A DNA stretch of 64,000 nt from Epiperipatus broadwayi (Eukaryota > Onychophora > Udeonychophora > Euonychophora > Peripatidae), in assembly GCA_028023455.1 (NCBI GenBank), contig JAQFVV010006336.1:3090021-3154020 (forward strand), given 5' to 3'. Made by a program: the position numbers and the translations under genes. The notes below the pieces were generated by a model, which worked only from the letters and a program-made list of their open reading frames with translations, was not told the DNA's origin and ran no database searches. Positions 27,299-41,000 of this stretch are shown here, one piece after another. The stretch's first letter is position 1. Each line of letters starts with the position of its first letter.

Positions 27299-27305
27299 AT
27301 GATCC
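27261..27305. repeat. Hairpin at the right end of RepA copy C
   Basis: The terminal ggatcattata is followed by (TA)n and then tataatgatcc, forming a perfect stem with an AT-only loop. A second TA run follows to about 27331. The region 27332-28071 has no gene; it contains AT-rich DNA and part of the dispersed segment also seen at 19290-19407. Confidence 0.85.
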
Positions 27306-28071
27306 GGATATTAATATATATATATATATATTAGCATACCAGTGGGGATATTAATTTATTTACATGACATATTTGAATTTATCAAAATTATAGAATTACA
27401 TTAATTTTTAATTAAATCTGTCTATCTGACACTCATTTGATATATATATATGCACACAGAGTGCAATATATTTGATGACTATATTTCAATCATTATAAAA
27501 TAATAAAAACATGATTAAACTTTTCAGTTGTATAGAAATACTATAAATGATTAACATTTTACACGTATGTGTGTGCATGTGTATTCACACAATATTTACA
27601 TAATATTTTAATTTAACACAATAATAAGATAATTCAAAATATACTTTCCATAATTTATTCCTTGGTAAGAGTATATAAAATTCACATATACATGTGTATA
27701 CAAAAATATATAAATCAGTCATTAATTCTGTCATTACTGCTCAAAGTTTACTTTTTGTTTAAAAAATAAAATCATTTTTCAACTGGTTATTGTTTTTATT
27801 GATTAATTATCACTGTCTTTAAATTTAGATTATAGAATCATTTATTCTTTACTTTTTGATTTTTAAACCTAATCAAAATTATTTGTGTTTGTTTCACTTT
27901 TAAAATGTCTTCTTTTTTAAATAAACAAAAAATAAAATCATTTTATATCTCTCTAATTTTTAGAATGTCATTTCAGACTAGAGAATATTAAAATAAAATA
28001 ACTCATTGTATATACAAGTGGAATGTTTATCTATGGTTCCTTGCAGGTATAGATAAACAGCATATATATAT

Positions 28072-31056
28072 TGTAACAGTCAAGTTTGTACATTCACGTA
28101 ACAGAATTCAGAATCCAAGCAAAAGAGACTGAAGCTGACCAGACTAGGACTGTGACATCCCAAGTCCGACTACACTTCAACTCGTAAGCCAGGATTCCAA
28201 GACTCAAGACCCTACAAATGACCACCTTAAAATTACATGTAGTATACCTCTTTCCACACGGCCGACATAAGTCATGGAGAAGCAATAAGACTCTGATAAT
28301 TAAAAGAGAGGTTCTTAATTGACTAAAATATATCCCTAATCTAATTTAACTTAATGCATAGTTTTCACATATATAGGCTATAAATAATAATTAGAATTGG
28401 ATTGAATTAGATCAATAATGAGACAGAGAATGAAATACATTAAATTAATTATATATTTATTTACAATTGGCATGAAATTGATAAGTTTTACAAATTTCAG
28501 CGTCGAATGTACGCAAACATTTGGTAATTCAAAATCACTTTACATAAGTAATCATTAAATTTCATAGAGGGGTTTAACATATGCCCATCTTATGAATTGT
28601 TTACAATTGATACATAATTAATCACTACGTTATGTCTATAAATCTCGATAAGCCAAATCCTATTACATTTGTGGCTGGTATATAAATAATTATATTAAAC
28701 TTTGATCATGAATTCATTTACTAAAATATACAATATGACTTAATAATGAGTGCATAAACCAGCTCAAGTAATGATCGATCGAACATGGCTTTCAAGAGAA
28801 AATTTCAGAATGCTGAAAGCGTTATGTTAAGGTGGGAGAGTTGGCTGAAATAAGATTTTACCAATGCGCTATGGAACAGGTAAACAATAATAGGAAAAGT
28901 CACTCTGCGGATGGATGAAATAACTTCAGGGTTCTTGCGACAAACGCCGGTAACCTGTAACCGATCGCAATGCTGCGTGCAAAAGAACATTGTGTTCAGG
29001 AATGGCAGGGAACTTATGTGCTAACCTGGCCTTGGATCAGGCTTCACTACTGCTCTACCCTATAAGAAAAGATGTGCTGGCAATGCCATGGCTCCATCTT
29101 AATATACGTATATTACGTATAGCAGCAAAATGAGAATAATTTTATAAAATAATATATTACATCCGCCAAGCAAAGAATAGTATATTTCATACTATGAAAT
29201 ACGAGTTAATAGCATATTAGCTCTATCAAATTGGGACCAACTCTTGTGTAGCCTGATAATAAATGTCTATGCTACTAAAGGGAATATTACCACATCTGTA
29301 CTTTGACATGCTCGATCTATTAAGTTACTTATAGATAATAAATATTTAAGGAGGGAAAGTATATTTCTATGGACTTAAAAATTTAAATGTCAAATATACT
29401 TCAAAATACGATCAAGGCTAAATTTAATTCTAAAATAAACTTATCAAGTTAAGTTCTTAAACGGTTGATTAAAAAAACCACATTTCACATATTAAATCTT
29501 TTAAATCATAAAAAAATAGGATTTCGAAACAGCGCAGAAAGTTGATGCTATAAACAAATTACGCTAAGATTTTCAAATAATATCTTCTTAAAAAAATACA
29601 TGAAATTAAGTGCCCACTGTTTCAAAATATTGGCATATAAATTATAAAAGCATTTAATTAAAATAAGCAAAGAAATATAAACACAACCGCAGCTTTAAAT
29701 TAGACACTTATAATGTACTTTAAATGAAAGGAAAATATAAATTAGTCAGATTATTTAAACTTTAACACATTAAATTTTGATAGCAATTGACATATTTAAA
29801 ATATTAAATGGATTCTAAGTTTTGATTACATTTAGCTTTATCATTATTTTAAAAAGAGAGTTAGTAACTTATATAGATATTGTTTACATTTACACAGAAT
29901 TACACAGAGCTCTGCGGTTTGAAAAGTAAAATGATACCGGTATTATTTATCTGGACTGCAAGTTCTTGCTGTAGGTTTGGTGAGGTTTACTTGGTGGCTG
30001 ATGGCATCATCTTTCCCATTATGTTAGGCTTGTCTCTTCTCTCGGCATGATGGTGGTTTAGGCATTTCAATGACAGAAACCTCGTTCTCCCACGGAGTAA
30101 CAGCAACAAGATGCCCACTTTTAGACGGACATGTTAAACATTAACAATTGTGAAGACTGGCTGCAATTCTCACTAACAATATGGCTGTCTCTCTTGTTAA
30201 AAATACAGAGTATTTATATCTTTTGCTTATCAGAATCTATCACCTCAAGACTCACTAAACTCAGGAATTTAATTAAATAACTTTCAATTTATAATCCAGA
30301 TCTTAGATAACTTTTGTTAGAAACATTCCATAAGCTATTATAATTAAGATTTTTCGTTGCAAACAATTGTCCAATTTAGATTTTAAAATAACTTAATCTT
30401 ATCCAAGGAGATTTTAATTAGTAAATTTTGAACTAGTTTTACTTTTTATGAATTCCAGGTGTGGGCGTTAATGATACTTGTTTACAATCAAAAATCTTTT
30501 TAATTACTTGACCAGCTTTTATTTTTATCTTACATTAAAATCATCCTTTTAACAATTTTTTTAAAACGAAAACATTTTTAACATATTTATTTAAAATAAT
30601 TTACTAACATATTTTGATATAGCTTTTAAATATATTTTCGGGAAACTTTTCCCTGAAATATATTTAAAACAAGAAATCTTTTAACAATTTTTAAAGACAT
30701 TTAATATTATTTTTAGATAATGGCTTTTACATATTTTAAATCATGTCTTTCTTCTATATAGCACAGATTATATATCCACATAAGAAATTACAATATTAAC
30801 AAACAAAATTAATAATTTACTCTTAACTTAAATAACATAAACATTTTTAGAAATATTAAATAACTTTAGTACGCTATAATTTTACTAATCCTATCTAATT
30901 ATAGCGTTGGTTTGCACGTAAATATATAATGCTGTTTAGACAGACATGAACTAATTTTAAATTTATTAACATTTAAATAGGTTCGAACTTAGCACAGATG
31001 AGTGTGTCATTAGGTTTGATGGTGAAACGATACGGGCTCGGAAAGTTATCGTTTCA
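28072..31056 (-). mobile_element. TR1 3' LTR (~2.98 kb)
   Basis: On the plus strand it begins TGTAACAGTCAAG and ends GTTATCGTTTCA, so on the coding (minus) strand it reads TGAAAC...TGTTACA, with the TG...CA ends of LTRs. It is colinear with 34057-37035, with only scattered substitutions and a few small indels, implying a fairly recent insertion. A hairpin (tttaaatatatttt..gggaaa / ttttccctgaaatatattta) sits at 30624-30668. The outer flank is ATAT (28068-28071), matching ATAT after the other LTR. Confidence 0.9.
30624..30668. repeat. Conserved hairpin inside the TR1 LTR
   Basis: Arms of about 21 bp (30625-30645 and 30647-30668) with near-perfect complementarity. The partner LTR has the same structure at 36601-36645 with one substitution. 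It may be a transcription, termination or RNA-packaging structure, but no function can be read from the sequence. Confidence 0.7.
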
Positions 31057-31399
31057 TATCCGAATACTTGGGACAAAAAAAATAACAAAAAAAAAAGGAA
31101 TTTACTTACAGTTGGCTATTAAATAATTTGATAGGCTTTTTTTTTTTTTTTACTAATAATATTAAATCAATTAAGCTATCACATAGAGATGAAAAACATA
31201 TAAACCCAATTGCCTGCTACATTCTATACTGAGGAACTTCATACATATTAAACAATCAATTATTACAAAAAAAATACGACTAAATTAAAAGTTTAAAAGC
31301 AAACCACACAAAATAGAATATTGTCAAATATTTACATTAAACAAACTTTTATATCCTACTGGATATACGTCAATTAGTATACAATGGTGCTGTTAGTTA

Positions 31400-33075
31400 T
31401 GGTTTAACAACGTCTGTGGTCTATAGGGTTCTTTTACTCTCGGTTGATTTCGAGATACCCATCTAGGTGACCTACTAGTCATCATCATTTGACATCTTGG
31501 AGGATCGATTCACCGCATCTTCTCCAGTGGTTCTTTAGGTCCTGGTGTGAAATCAATCAATGTTAGAAACCATGCCATGTCTTCTATTGTCCTAATCCGA
31601 CAACCCATCATCAGTTGTTTTATTCGATTAGGCATGTTTTGCTGGATAATTCTGATCATCTGTGTCTCTGTGAATGGGAAGGCCATCAAGGATCTGAGGG
31701 AAGCTATCTGCCTCAGAAAAAAATTGAGTATGGGTCTCCTTTACTATCGATCCATAGATTTCCCTGAGTATACTATGGTAGATACCCTCCTGGCGCTCCT
31801 CACTCCAAAACGTTTTGTGCATGGCATCCGTATATTGCTCAAAATTTTGTGGCTTCTCATTACAACAGTCCCACCATGATTTGGCATACCCATATAAATA
31901 GAGTATAGATAAAGCTATCTGATCAGCCACTGGGATTTTCTGAAACCTGAAAAGTTCCCTTAAACTTTCTAAATGGGCCTTTGGGTTTTCTCCCACTTCT
32001 CCTTTGAAAGATTTTACTTGAATACATTTTGCTAAACTTATGTGGCTACCTATTGATGGAATGCCCAGTCCAAGTGTCTCTGCATCTAACTCACTGCTAT
32101 CTGGGTGGCTATCTGATCATTTCATTTGTTTATGATGCTTTCTGCATTGACATTTCTTTCCTCCTCTCTAATAATATCTTTAGAGTCCCCTACTGATAGT
32201 TTTCTTTTGCACAGGTTCTTGGCTAAATGACTAATGGCTAAACTGTTTTCTATGCTTTTTTTCTTTGCTCCCTTCATTTCAGCGAGGTCTTTTCTTAATT
32301 CTTGAATACATTCTGCTATACTGTTCTTTTCCTCGGCTGCTACTTGACTTCTATGAGCCAGGCCTTCTTTTAAGTCATATATTTCATCCTGGATCTCACT
32401 ATGTGTGTCTTCATATTCCTGAAACTTCCTGCTAAGATCTGTCTCCATTTTATTGAATTTCTCCCCTATATCCCTTTCTTGATGCTCAACCTGCTCCCCC
32501 ATGGCCTTGATTTCCTCTTGGATTTTCACCATTTCATTTTCATTTTCTGTCCTGGTTGTATCCAGCATTTCTGTGAATGCAAACTGTATTTTTTCACAAT
32601 TCTGTTGGCAGCTAAAGGATACTTCCTGAAGGCCTTTACACAGCATTTCTTCGAAGTCTTTTCTAATCTGTGCTGTACCTTCCTCACATCGCCTGCCCAA
32701 AGCTTCAAAACGTTGTTCCATTTTTAGATTATTTCTATAATCTCTCTCTTCTGCATCGTGTCTAATTTGCTTTAATAGTGACTCCATCATCAAGTTCATA
32801 TTCCAGCATTATTTCTTAATTTCTTCTATAGGTCTCTGTTCAGATCCCGTGGTGTCTGACTTTTCTGACATGGCCACGCTTTGATGTATCGATGCCTTTT
32901 TCCTAATCTGGCTTGTACTCACCTCACCTTCCGTGTCTCCCTCTGTGCTGCTACTCTCTTCCATAAATTTTTTTCCTGATCTTAATATAATATCCCTACA
33001 CATTCCTTCTTTTCCTGTTTTCCCTTCTTCCCCTTCACAAACTACTTCCCTTTCTTCTTCCATACTATTATCCAT
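31400..33075 (-). pseudogene. gag: TR1 gag-like gene, disrupted
   Basis: The minus strand reads an acidic N-terminus (MDNSMEEEREVVCEGEEGK), RDIILRSGKKF, then from 32799 to 32122 a long charged coiled coil (Glu/Lys/Gln-rich heptads, about 200 residues). This is followed by a gag capsid-like segment with LRELFRFQKIPVADQIA, YGYAKSWWDC and TFWSEERQEGIYHSI, and a basic tail with DPPRCQMMMTSRSPRW. One in-frame TAA (32809-32811), a frame change near 32118 and another near 31650 break it. No CCHC knuckle is seen. The capsid part matches the TR2 gag in order and key Trp/Phe positions. Known: gag alone forms particles and packages RNA. Inferred: the element relied on pol in trans. Confidence 0.75.
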
Positions 33076-33591
33076 TTTAAAATACTAACAAAAATTTTTT
33101 TTCTATTTTTAATGTCTCAATTTGTTTTTGCTGAAGTTTCTTGGTTTTTGTTTGCTTTACTAACTCATCTAATTGCTGCGCTCCACAAAGAAAATGATCT
33201 GTCTCCTACTCATCTTAACACCTCTGCCTAACTCTATTAAGAAACCTAACTTCTCGCTATACATTCGCCTGATGCCCACCCAACATTTAACTAATGGTGA
33301 AATAAATTTAATATATATATATAACAAAATAATTATAAAATGCAACTCACCCTTAGCCTCTTGCAGCTGTTTTACTTTTTTAAATTTTCCATGGTTCATG
33401 GTTATAATTTAATTTACACGTCTGTGCTAGTTTCGAACCTTTAAGACTTGATTTGACCTTACATTTATTTCCTTCTCTTTCTCATTCAATCCAATTCATA
33501 AAACATAAAACAAATAATACACCCCCCTTTTCTCTCTTTACCCCTAATGACAAAATTTATGTGAAAACGATTTGACATTTATTCAAATCAT

Positions 33592-33603
33592 CCTTGGGCG
33601 CCA
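33592..33603 (-). promoter_or_regulatory. Primer-binding-site-like motif TGGCGCCCAAGG
   Basis: The minus-strand motif TGGCGCCCAA equals the complement of the 3' end of tRNA-Lys as used by many LTR retroelements. It lies about 450 bp inside the LTR border defined by the paired repeats, which is unusual because primer sites normally touch the LTR. It may be a relic, or the ancestral LTR may have ended here. Confidence 0.4.
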
Positions 33604-34056
33604 GTCACAGCGAGCAAGAAAGTTTTACACAACATATATTATAAATCCACTTAAAAATTCTACTATGCATCTATATAAATAATTTTTATATAATAAAATA
33701 ATAATCTATTCAGAGTTTGGAATTAATTGACGTTCAATCTCAGGAAAAAAAATCTATACATATACATTATTTTGGAAAACAAAAAAAAAAAAATTCAAAA
33801 TCATTAATTTTAAACAAAAGAATTTTATCTCTATACTCAATCTCCTCAGGGGTGGAAATAAGTTACATGCCCCATGATTTTGGGCATACAAACCCGGGGA
33901 AAAAATACTACATATATATTATTCATTATTATTTAAAATGGAAGGCAAAAAAAAACATTATATGTACATATTAAATGCTCTACAGGGGATTGCAGGGTGT
34001 GGGAATATCGAATAGCCACACGATGGGCATCCAAACTCGGTGAAAAAAAAATACTA

Positions 34057-37035
34057 TGTAACAGTCAAGTTTGTACATTCGTGTAACAGAATTCAGAATC
34101 CAAGCAAAAGAGACCGAAGCTGACCAGACTAGGACTGTGACATCCCAAGTCCGACCACACTTCAACTCATAAGCCAGCATTCCAAGACTCAAGACCCTAC
34201 GAATGACCACCTTGAAAATACACGTAGTATACCTCTTTCCACCTGGCCGACATAGGTCATGGAGAAGCAATAAGACTCTGATAATTAAAAGAGGTTCTTA
34301 ATTGACTAAAATATATCACTAATCTAATTTAACTTAATGCATAGTTTTCACATATATAGGCTATAAATAATAATTAGAATTGGATTGAATTAGATCAATA
34401 ACGAGACAGAGAACGAAATACATTAAATTAATTATATATTTATTTACAATTGGCATGAAATTTATAAGTTTTACACATTTCAGTGTCGAATGTACAGAAA
34501 CATTTGGTAATTCAAAATCACTGTACATAAGTAATGATTAAATTTCATAGAGTGGTTTAACATATGCCCATCTTATGAATTGTTTACAATTGATACATAA
34601 TTAATCACTATGTTATGTCTATAAATCTTGATAAGCCAAATCCTATTACATTTGTGGCTGGTATATAAATAATTATATTAAACTTTGATCATGAATTCAT
34701 TTACTAAAATATACAATATGACTTAATAACGAGTGCATAAACCAGCTCAAGTAATGATCGATCGAACATGGCTTTCGAGAGAAAATTTCAGAATGCTGAA
34801 AGCATTATGTTAAGGTGGGAGAGTTGGCTGAAATAAGATTTTACCAATGCGCTATGGCACAGGTAAACAATAATAGAAAATGTCACTCTGCGGATGGATG
34901 AAATAACTTCAGGGTTCTTGTGACAAACGCCGGTACTCTGTAACCGATCGCAATGCTGTGTGAAAAGGAACCTTGTGTTCAGGAATGGTGGGGGACTTAC
35001 GTGCTAACCTGGCCTTGGCTCAGACTTCGCTACTGCTCTACCCTATAAGAAAAGATGTGCTGGAAATGCCATGGCTCCATCTTAATATACGTATATTACG
35101 TATAGCAGCAAAACGAGAATAATTTTATAAAATAATATATCACATCCGCCAAGCAAAGAATAGTATATTTCATACTATGAAATACGAGTTAATAGCATAT
35201 TAGCTCTATCAAATTGGGACCAACTCTTGTGTAGCCTGATAATAAATGTTTATGCTGCTAAAGGGAATATTACTACATCTGTACTTGGACATGCTCGATC
35301 TATTAAGTTACTTATAGATAATAAATATTTAAGGAGGGAAAGTATATTTCTATGGACTTAAGAATTTAAATGTCAAATATACTTATAAAGTTGATCAAGG
35401 CTAAATTTAATTCTAAAATAAACTTATCAAGTTAAGTTCTTAAACGGTTGATTAAAAAAACAACCTTTCACATATTACATCTTTTAAATAATAAAAAATA
35501 GGATTTCAAAACAGCGCAGAAAGTTGACACTATAAACAAATTACGCGAAGATTTTCAAATAATATCTTCTTAAAAAAATACATGAAATTAAGTGCCCATT
35601 GTTTCGAAATATTGACATATAAATTATAAAAGCATTTAATTAAAATAAGCAAAGAAATATAAACACAACCGCAGTGATATACCTTTAAATTAGACACTTA
35701 TAATGTACTTTAAATGAAAGGAAAATATAAATTAGTCAGATTATTTAAATTTTGATAGCAATTGACATATTTAAAATATTAAATGGATTCTAAGTTCTGA
35801 TTACATTTAGCTTTATCATTATTTTAAAAAGAGAGTTAGCTAACTTATATAGATATTGTTTACATTTACACAGAATTACACAGAGCTCTGCGATTCGAAA
35901 AGTAAAACGGTACCGGTATTATTTATCTGGACTGCAAGTTCTTGCTGTAGGTTTGGTGAGTTTTACTCGGCGGCTGATGGCATCATCTTTTCCATTATAT
36001 TAAGCTCATCTCTTCTATCGTCATGATGATGGTTTAGGCATTTCAACGACAGAAACCTCATTCTCCCATGGAGTAACAGCAACAAGATGCCCGCTTTTAG
36101 ATGGACATGTTAAACATTAACAATTGTGAAGACTGGCTGCAATTCTCACTAACAATATGGCTGTCTCTCTTGTTAAAAATACAGTGTATTTATATCTTTT
36201 CCTTATCAGAATCTATCGCCTCAAGACTCACTAAACTCAGGAATTTAATTAAATAACTTTCAATTTATAATCCAGATCTTAGATAACTTTTGTTAGAAAT
36301 ATTCCATAAGCTATTATAATTAAGATTTTTCATTGCAAACAATTGTCCAATTTAGATTTTAAAATAACTTAATCTTATCCAAGGAGATTTCAATTAGTAA
36401 ATTTTAAACTAGTTTTAGTTTTTACGAATTCCAGGTGTGGTCGTTAATGACACCTATTTACAATCAAAAATCTTTTTAATTACTTGACCAGCTTTTATTT
36501 TTATCTTACATTAAAATCAACCTTTTAACATTTTTTTTAAAACAAAAACATTTTTAACATATTTATTTAAAATAATTTACAAACATATTCTGATATAGCT
36601 TTTAAATATATTTTCGAGAAACTTTTCCCTGAAATATATTTAAAACAAGAAATCTTTTAACAATTTTTAAAGACATTTAATATTATTTTTAGATAATGGC
36701 TTTTACATATTTTAAATCATGTCTTTCTTCTATATAGCACAGATTATATATCCACATACGAAATTACAATATTAACAAATAAAATTAATAATTTACTCTT
36801 AACTTAAATAACATAATAAACATTTTTATAAATATTAAATAACTTTAGTATGCTATAATTTTACTAATCCTATCTAATTATAGCGTTGGTTCGCACGTAA
36901 ATATATAATGCTGTTTAGACAGACATGAACTAATTTTAAATTTATTAACATTTAAATAGGTTCGAACTTAGCACAGATGAGTGTGTCATTAGGTTTGATG
37001 GTGAAACAATAGGGGCTTGGAAAGTTATCATTTCA
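34057..37035 (-). mobile_element. TR1 5' LTR (~2.98 kb)
   Basis: Partner of 28072-31056, ending GTTATCATTTCA on plus and followed by ATAT (37036-37039), which repeats the ATAT before the other LTR: a 4-bp target-site duplication, within (TA)n. It should hold the promoter for minus-strand transcription toward gag. The hairpin of the partner LTR is kept at 36601-36645. An insertion tgatatacc (about 35676) and a few small deletions separate the two LTRs. Confidence 0.9.
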
Positions 37036-38000
37036 ATATAACTAATACTTCAGCAAGCTAAGGAATTCTCTTGGTGATCTTGATGATCTGGTTCAGTTTG
37101 GTTTATAGTCACATCAGGAAAAGTATAATTCGTGTATTGTCATCAACAGGACCGTATAATTAGATAAATGTTGACATTAATTTGGTTTATATACTTCTAG
37201 TCAGCCAGCTGGCTTGTCCACATTTAAGGTTATAGAGATAAAGAAGTGATTCTTCTTTCTGTCCAGGATTGTTCCACACAGGCAGTTGTCTTTTTCACAT
37301 TTAAGCAGGCTAGTGAATACAGAAGTGGGTCAGGATTTATGATTCAAAACTCCAGCATAGTAAATTAGTAGACTGCAGCTTGGCTTGAATTCTTACATCT
37401 TCATGGCAGTTCTCTGCATAATTCTGCCAACCATCTCTCTAGCTAGCTAATTGCTACCAACAGCAACAAGCTGCAAAATATTATAACAAGACTGAAAAAC
37501 AAAATTTTCAACTGGATAATTTGGCTACTACTTTTCAAAAATATTATTAGCCAACCTAAACTGATAATTTTATCAGCTCTTTTTATAAGAGCCATCTGAA
37601 GTGATAAAAACACCTTAATTGAAAACAGTTTTCTTTTTAACTTTTCAAACAGATTACTAATCCTTTCAAAAGCAACTTTAAAATTTTACCAAAGGTGGGA
37701 TCTACGTGCTATTACTTAGATAGAGAAGTGTATATAAGAATTAATTTTAAAATTTCAAAAATAATATAATTTTTTACAATTATCAGTTTGACCTGCTTGG
37801 TTTTTAATTTCAAAAGCAGAATTCAATGAAAATATCTATTAGTCCTTTATAAATATTTATTTTAAAATGAAATTTTATTTTAATTTCATAATTATTTAAT
37901 CTTTTACTTATTCCAGGAAAAGGTAAAAAAAATACTATTTTTTTATTTATGTTTATTTCTACTTTTCCTTTACTTTAACCCAGATGGTTATAATATATAT
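37036..38000. other. Spacer between TR1 and TR2
   Basis: Slightly GC-richer unique sequence with no open frame or repeat that I can support. It ends in a short TA tract that serves as the landing site of TR2. Confidence 0.5.
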
Positions 38001-41000
38001 TGTAACCTTATTATTTACCTCCATTGGGAATAAATTGATTAGCATTTGTACTGTATTTGAAAAAATAAAAATAAAATTATTTTTTTTTATAAATTCAAAG
38101 TAAATTATATTAATATGCAATTGAAGGGAAACCTTATTATTTTTTACTTTACATGTGTCTGTTCAGATCATGTTATCTATATTTTTTTAGCTTATATATT
38201 ATTTTGATAATATGAAATGGTTATAATGATTGATGTTTCATTATGATATAATTTAAAGTGTGGTGAATTGGTGCAATTGAAATTAATTATATCAATAATT
38301 AAACTTTTCCTATAATTTCTCATATTTAACTAGAATAGATGTAATTTAAAACTTGGTATAGTTTTATATTGGTTTTATTAAAAGGGTCAAATATAGAACT
38401 ATGGTTTTTTTTTGGATTTAAGATTGGTTTAAACTGGATAAATGTTTTTACTCACTAGTTAATGAAATTGTTAAAACCACTTTGAAAATGAATAATGCTT
38501 ATATTTAAATGTAGTGTTATCACTGTCAGTGAAGATGTTAAATTATGTATTGTGCTTAAAATATTGTTACTGCTTAGATAAAGTGATTTATTGACTATTT
38601 GAGGAATTTATTAAAGCTTACATAGATATATCAATGAAGTTTGGAATTAATCCTAGATTTCCAGTTGTGAATGGAATTGTGAAATTATATATATTATATT
38701 TTGGATATTCTTGTCACTAAGATAAAATTATTCTTTAAATTATTACTGATATCCTTAAAGTTTATATAGATATGTTGAGAATGTTTATAATTTATTTAAG
38801 AATTCCTGCCACTAATGTAAATGTAAAATTATATTTATTAAAAAAAAACAAAGAGTTGGCCTGAAGTTACTTACATTATTATCATGAAGTAAATTTTTAT
38901 TTAAAAATGGTGATATATTAGATAATAAAAAAACCAAGAATGATCAACTTATTTTCCAGGATATGACTGCAATTGTATAATTATTTTAGGACTTCTTTGC
39001 AAATATGAAATATTTGGTGAGATTTGTGTTAAGTAAATTAGAGATGAGTAATTGGAGATATGTGAATATAAAAGCTTCTGCTAGGAATATTTATAATGCA
39101 ATAGGAATATAGAAATAATAAGCAAAAACTTAATAATATTTGAACTATAAATTCTGAATGTATTTTAAGCATTGAGTATTTATTATTGTGGAGATCTTGT
39201 GCAAGATGTTGTAAAAGTAAAGAGTGTGTGTTTATCTATTTTATGTATATTTTTTATGTTTGATAGGTATACATACATTTTATGTTATTTTGTACACTTC
39301 TTAAATTATGGGTTGTTCATTAAAATGAAGGTAAGGTAATATTGATATTTAATCTTAAAAGAGGGATAAATGTTGATCGTCGATGATTAAATTCATCATT
39401 ATTGTTTTCAAAGGTATTAAATAATATTATAATTGTAATATTCAACTCTTTAATGTGGTGGTGATAAAACTTATTGCCATTTATTCTAAAATACGTTAAA
39501 CAACATTACTTTTTTTTAGTTTATTAGTCTTACATCGTAATTTCAGACTAGTTCAACAGCATAGTTAACCAATATTAGGTTTAAAAGGGGAAAGGATTTT
39601 AATAACATGAACCTAAAGTTTGTGTATTTTACTACTTGAATATAAACAATTTATAGATTATGGTTGCTAGGATTTTACTAGATTCATTTCATACATAGTA
39701 AAATATATTTATAACAAATCATTATCATTGTGAATGACAATTTAGTGAATCTGTAAGAGTGAGTAGAAAATAAGGCTGAATATTTTACAGTTGTGAATTT
39801 CCCATTGGATATACCTGGTTTTTTATTTTATACTGGGATTATTGTATTAGAAGTTCATTAGTATTTTGCAGGGTCATGGAGATATCTGACACAATATGTT
39901 ATATGTGGTCATGATCTTAATAAGTATGCTTGGATAATATATTCAGGAAGTTGTTGATCTCTTATTATGTATTTTCTTGTATCTATATACATGCTGATAT
40001 ACACTTGGATATTTAATTCAAGTATATTCAGATATGACCCTAGACTAATAATATTATTGTTGAATCAGACTTAACAGTTTATTGTCCACATTGGTAATGT
40101 TATCCTATACATCAGATAGTAAGTCATTTTTATGTAAATGTTTATTGTCCATTAGTTTTTGATGATAAATAGCTTAGGAAAGGTAAGCAAGATATATTCT
40201 TACAGGTTGAATAAATATTTGTAACCCAGATAACCTCAAATTTCATTTAAGTTAAAGTAATGTACTAAGAAAAATGTTGAAATCAATAGTGCAATCCGTT
40301 GACTCTAATGGACTCAAAGTTTTGTAGCTGTTTGTTTTATGCTTTATTAAAATAATAAATTTAAACAACAAAATAAATATCTTATGGATAGATTAGAGAA
40401 TCTGTAAACCAGGGAATTAGATATGAATGGCATTCATAGTTATTTGAACCTATGAAAAGTATGTAATTGCAATTAATTGGTATGTCAATTTTGCTGATTG
40501 TGTAATTGTGATTAATTGGTATGTCAATTTTTCTGATTCTTAAACTGGAATAATTTCCATAACAAGGTATTATATTATCAAATTTTATTATCATTTTATT
40601 ATGAACAAAAATAATGCTTACTTATGGTATTATTTTGGGGCATCTTGGCAAATACCAGAATTTAGTTGGACATTTAATATTGTGTTTTGTTTTAATATTA
40701 AATTATTTTTTTGTGCTGTAAGTGTCATCTGTAAATAAAATATAAATATTAGTGTAAATAAATGTTAGTATATATTTATAGTATGGTGGTTATTGTATTT
40801 GCATTCATGATTATTCCAAATTACTAATCACCATTTCAGTTAATTTCTAGCTATTACACTTTAATGGAATTGTTATTGATTGCATATTCCAGTTTCATCA
40901 CCAATCCATCATTGCAATCATAATTACTTATTATCATGTATTCTTTGGGGTTTGAGAAATAGAATTATTCAAATCATTTCATGAGTGATTAATAGAATCC

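Larger units (their letters stand above)
31057..34056 (-). mobile_element. TR1 internal region, gag only
   Basis: A 3.0 kb interior lies between the two LTRs, read on the minus strand. It holds a broken gag (33075 to about 31400) and no sequence resembling protease, RT, RNase H or integrase. On the minus strand the first ~450 bp after the 5' LTR are non-coding. They include two diverged copies of a ~45 bp motif (taaccgagtttggatgccca-like, near 33880-33910 and 34010-34056). A tRNA-Lys-type primer motif TGGCGCCCAAGG is at 33592-33603. No convincing polypurine tract adjoins the 3' LTR. Confidence 0.8.

Noticed and set aside
31547-31879. Plus-strand 110-codon frame in TR1
   Set aside because: Antisense of the gag capsid-like segment, which carries the recognisable motifs. 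Likewise 32401-32727 on the plus strand.
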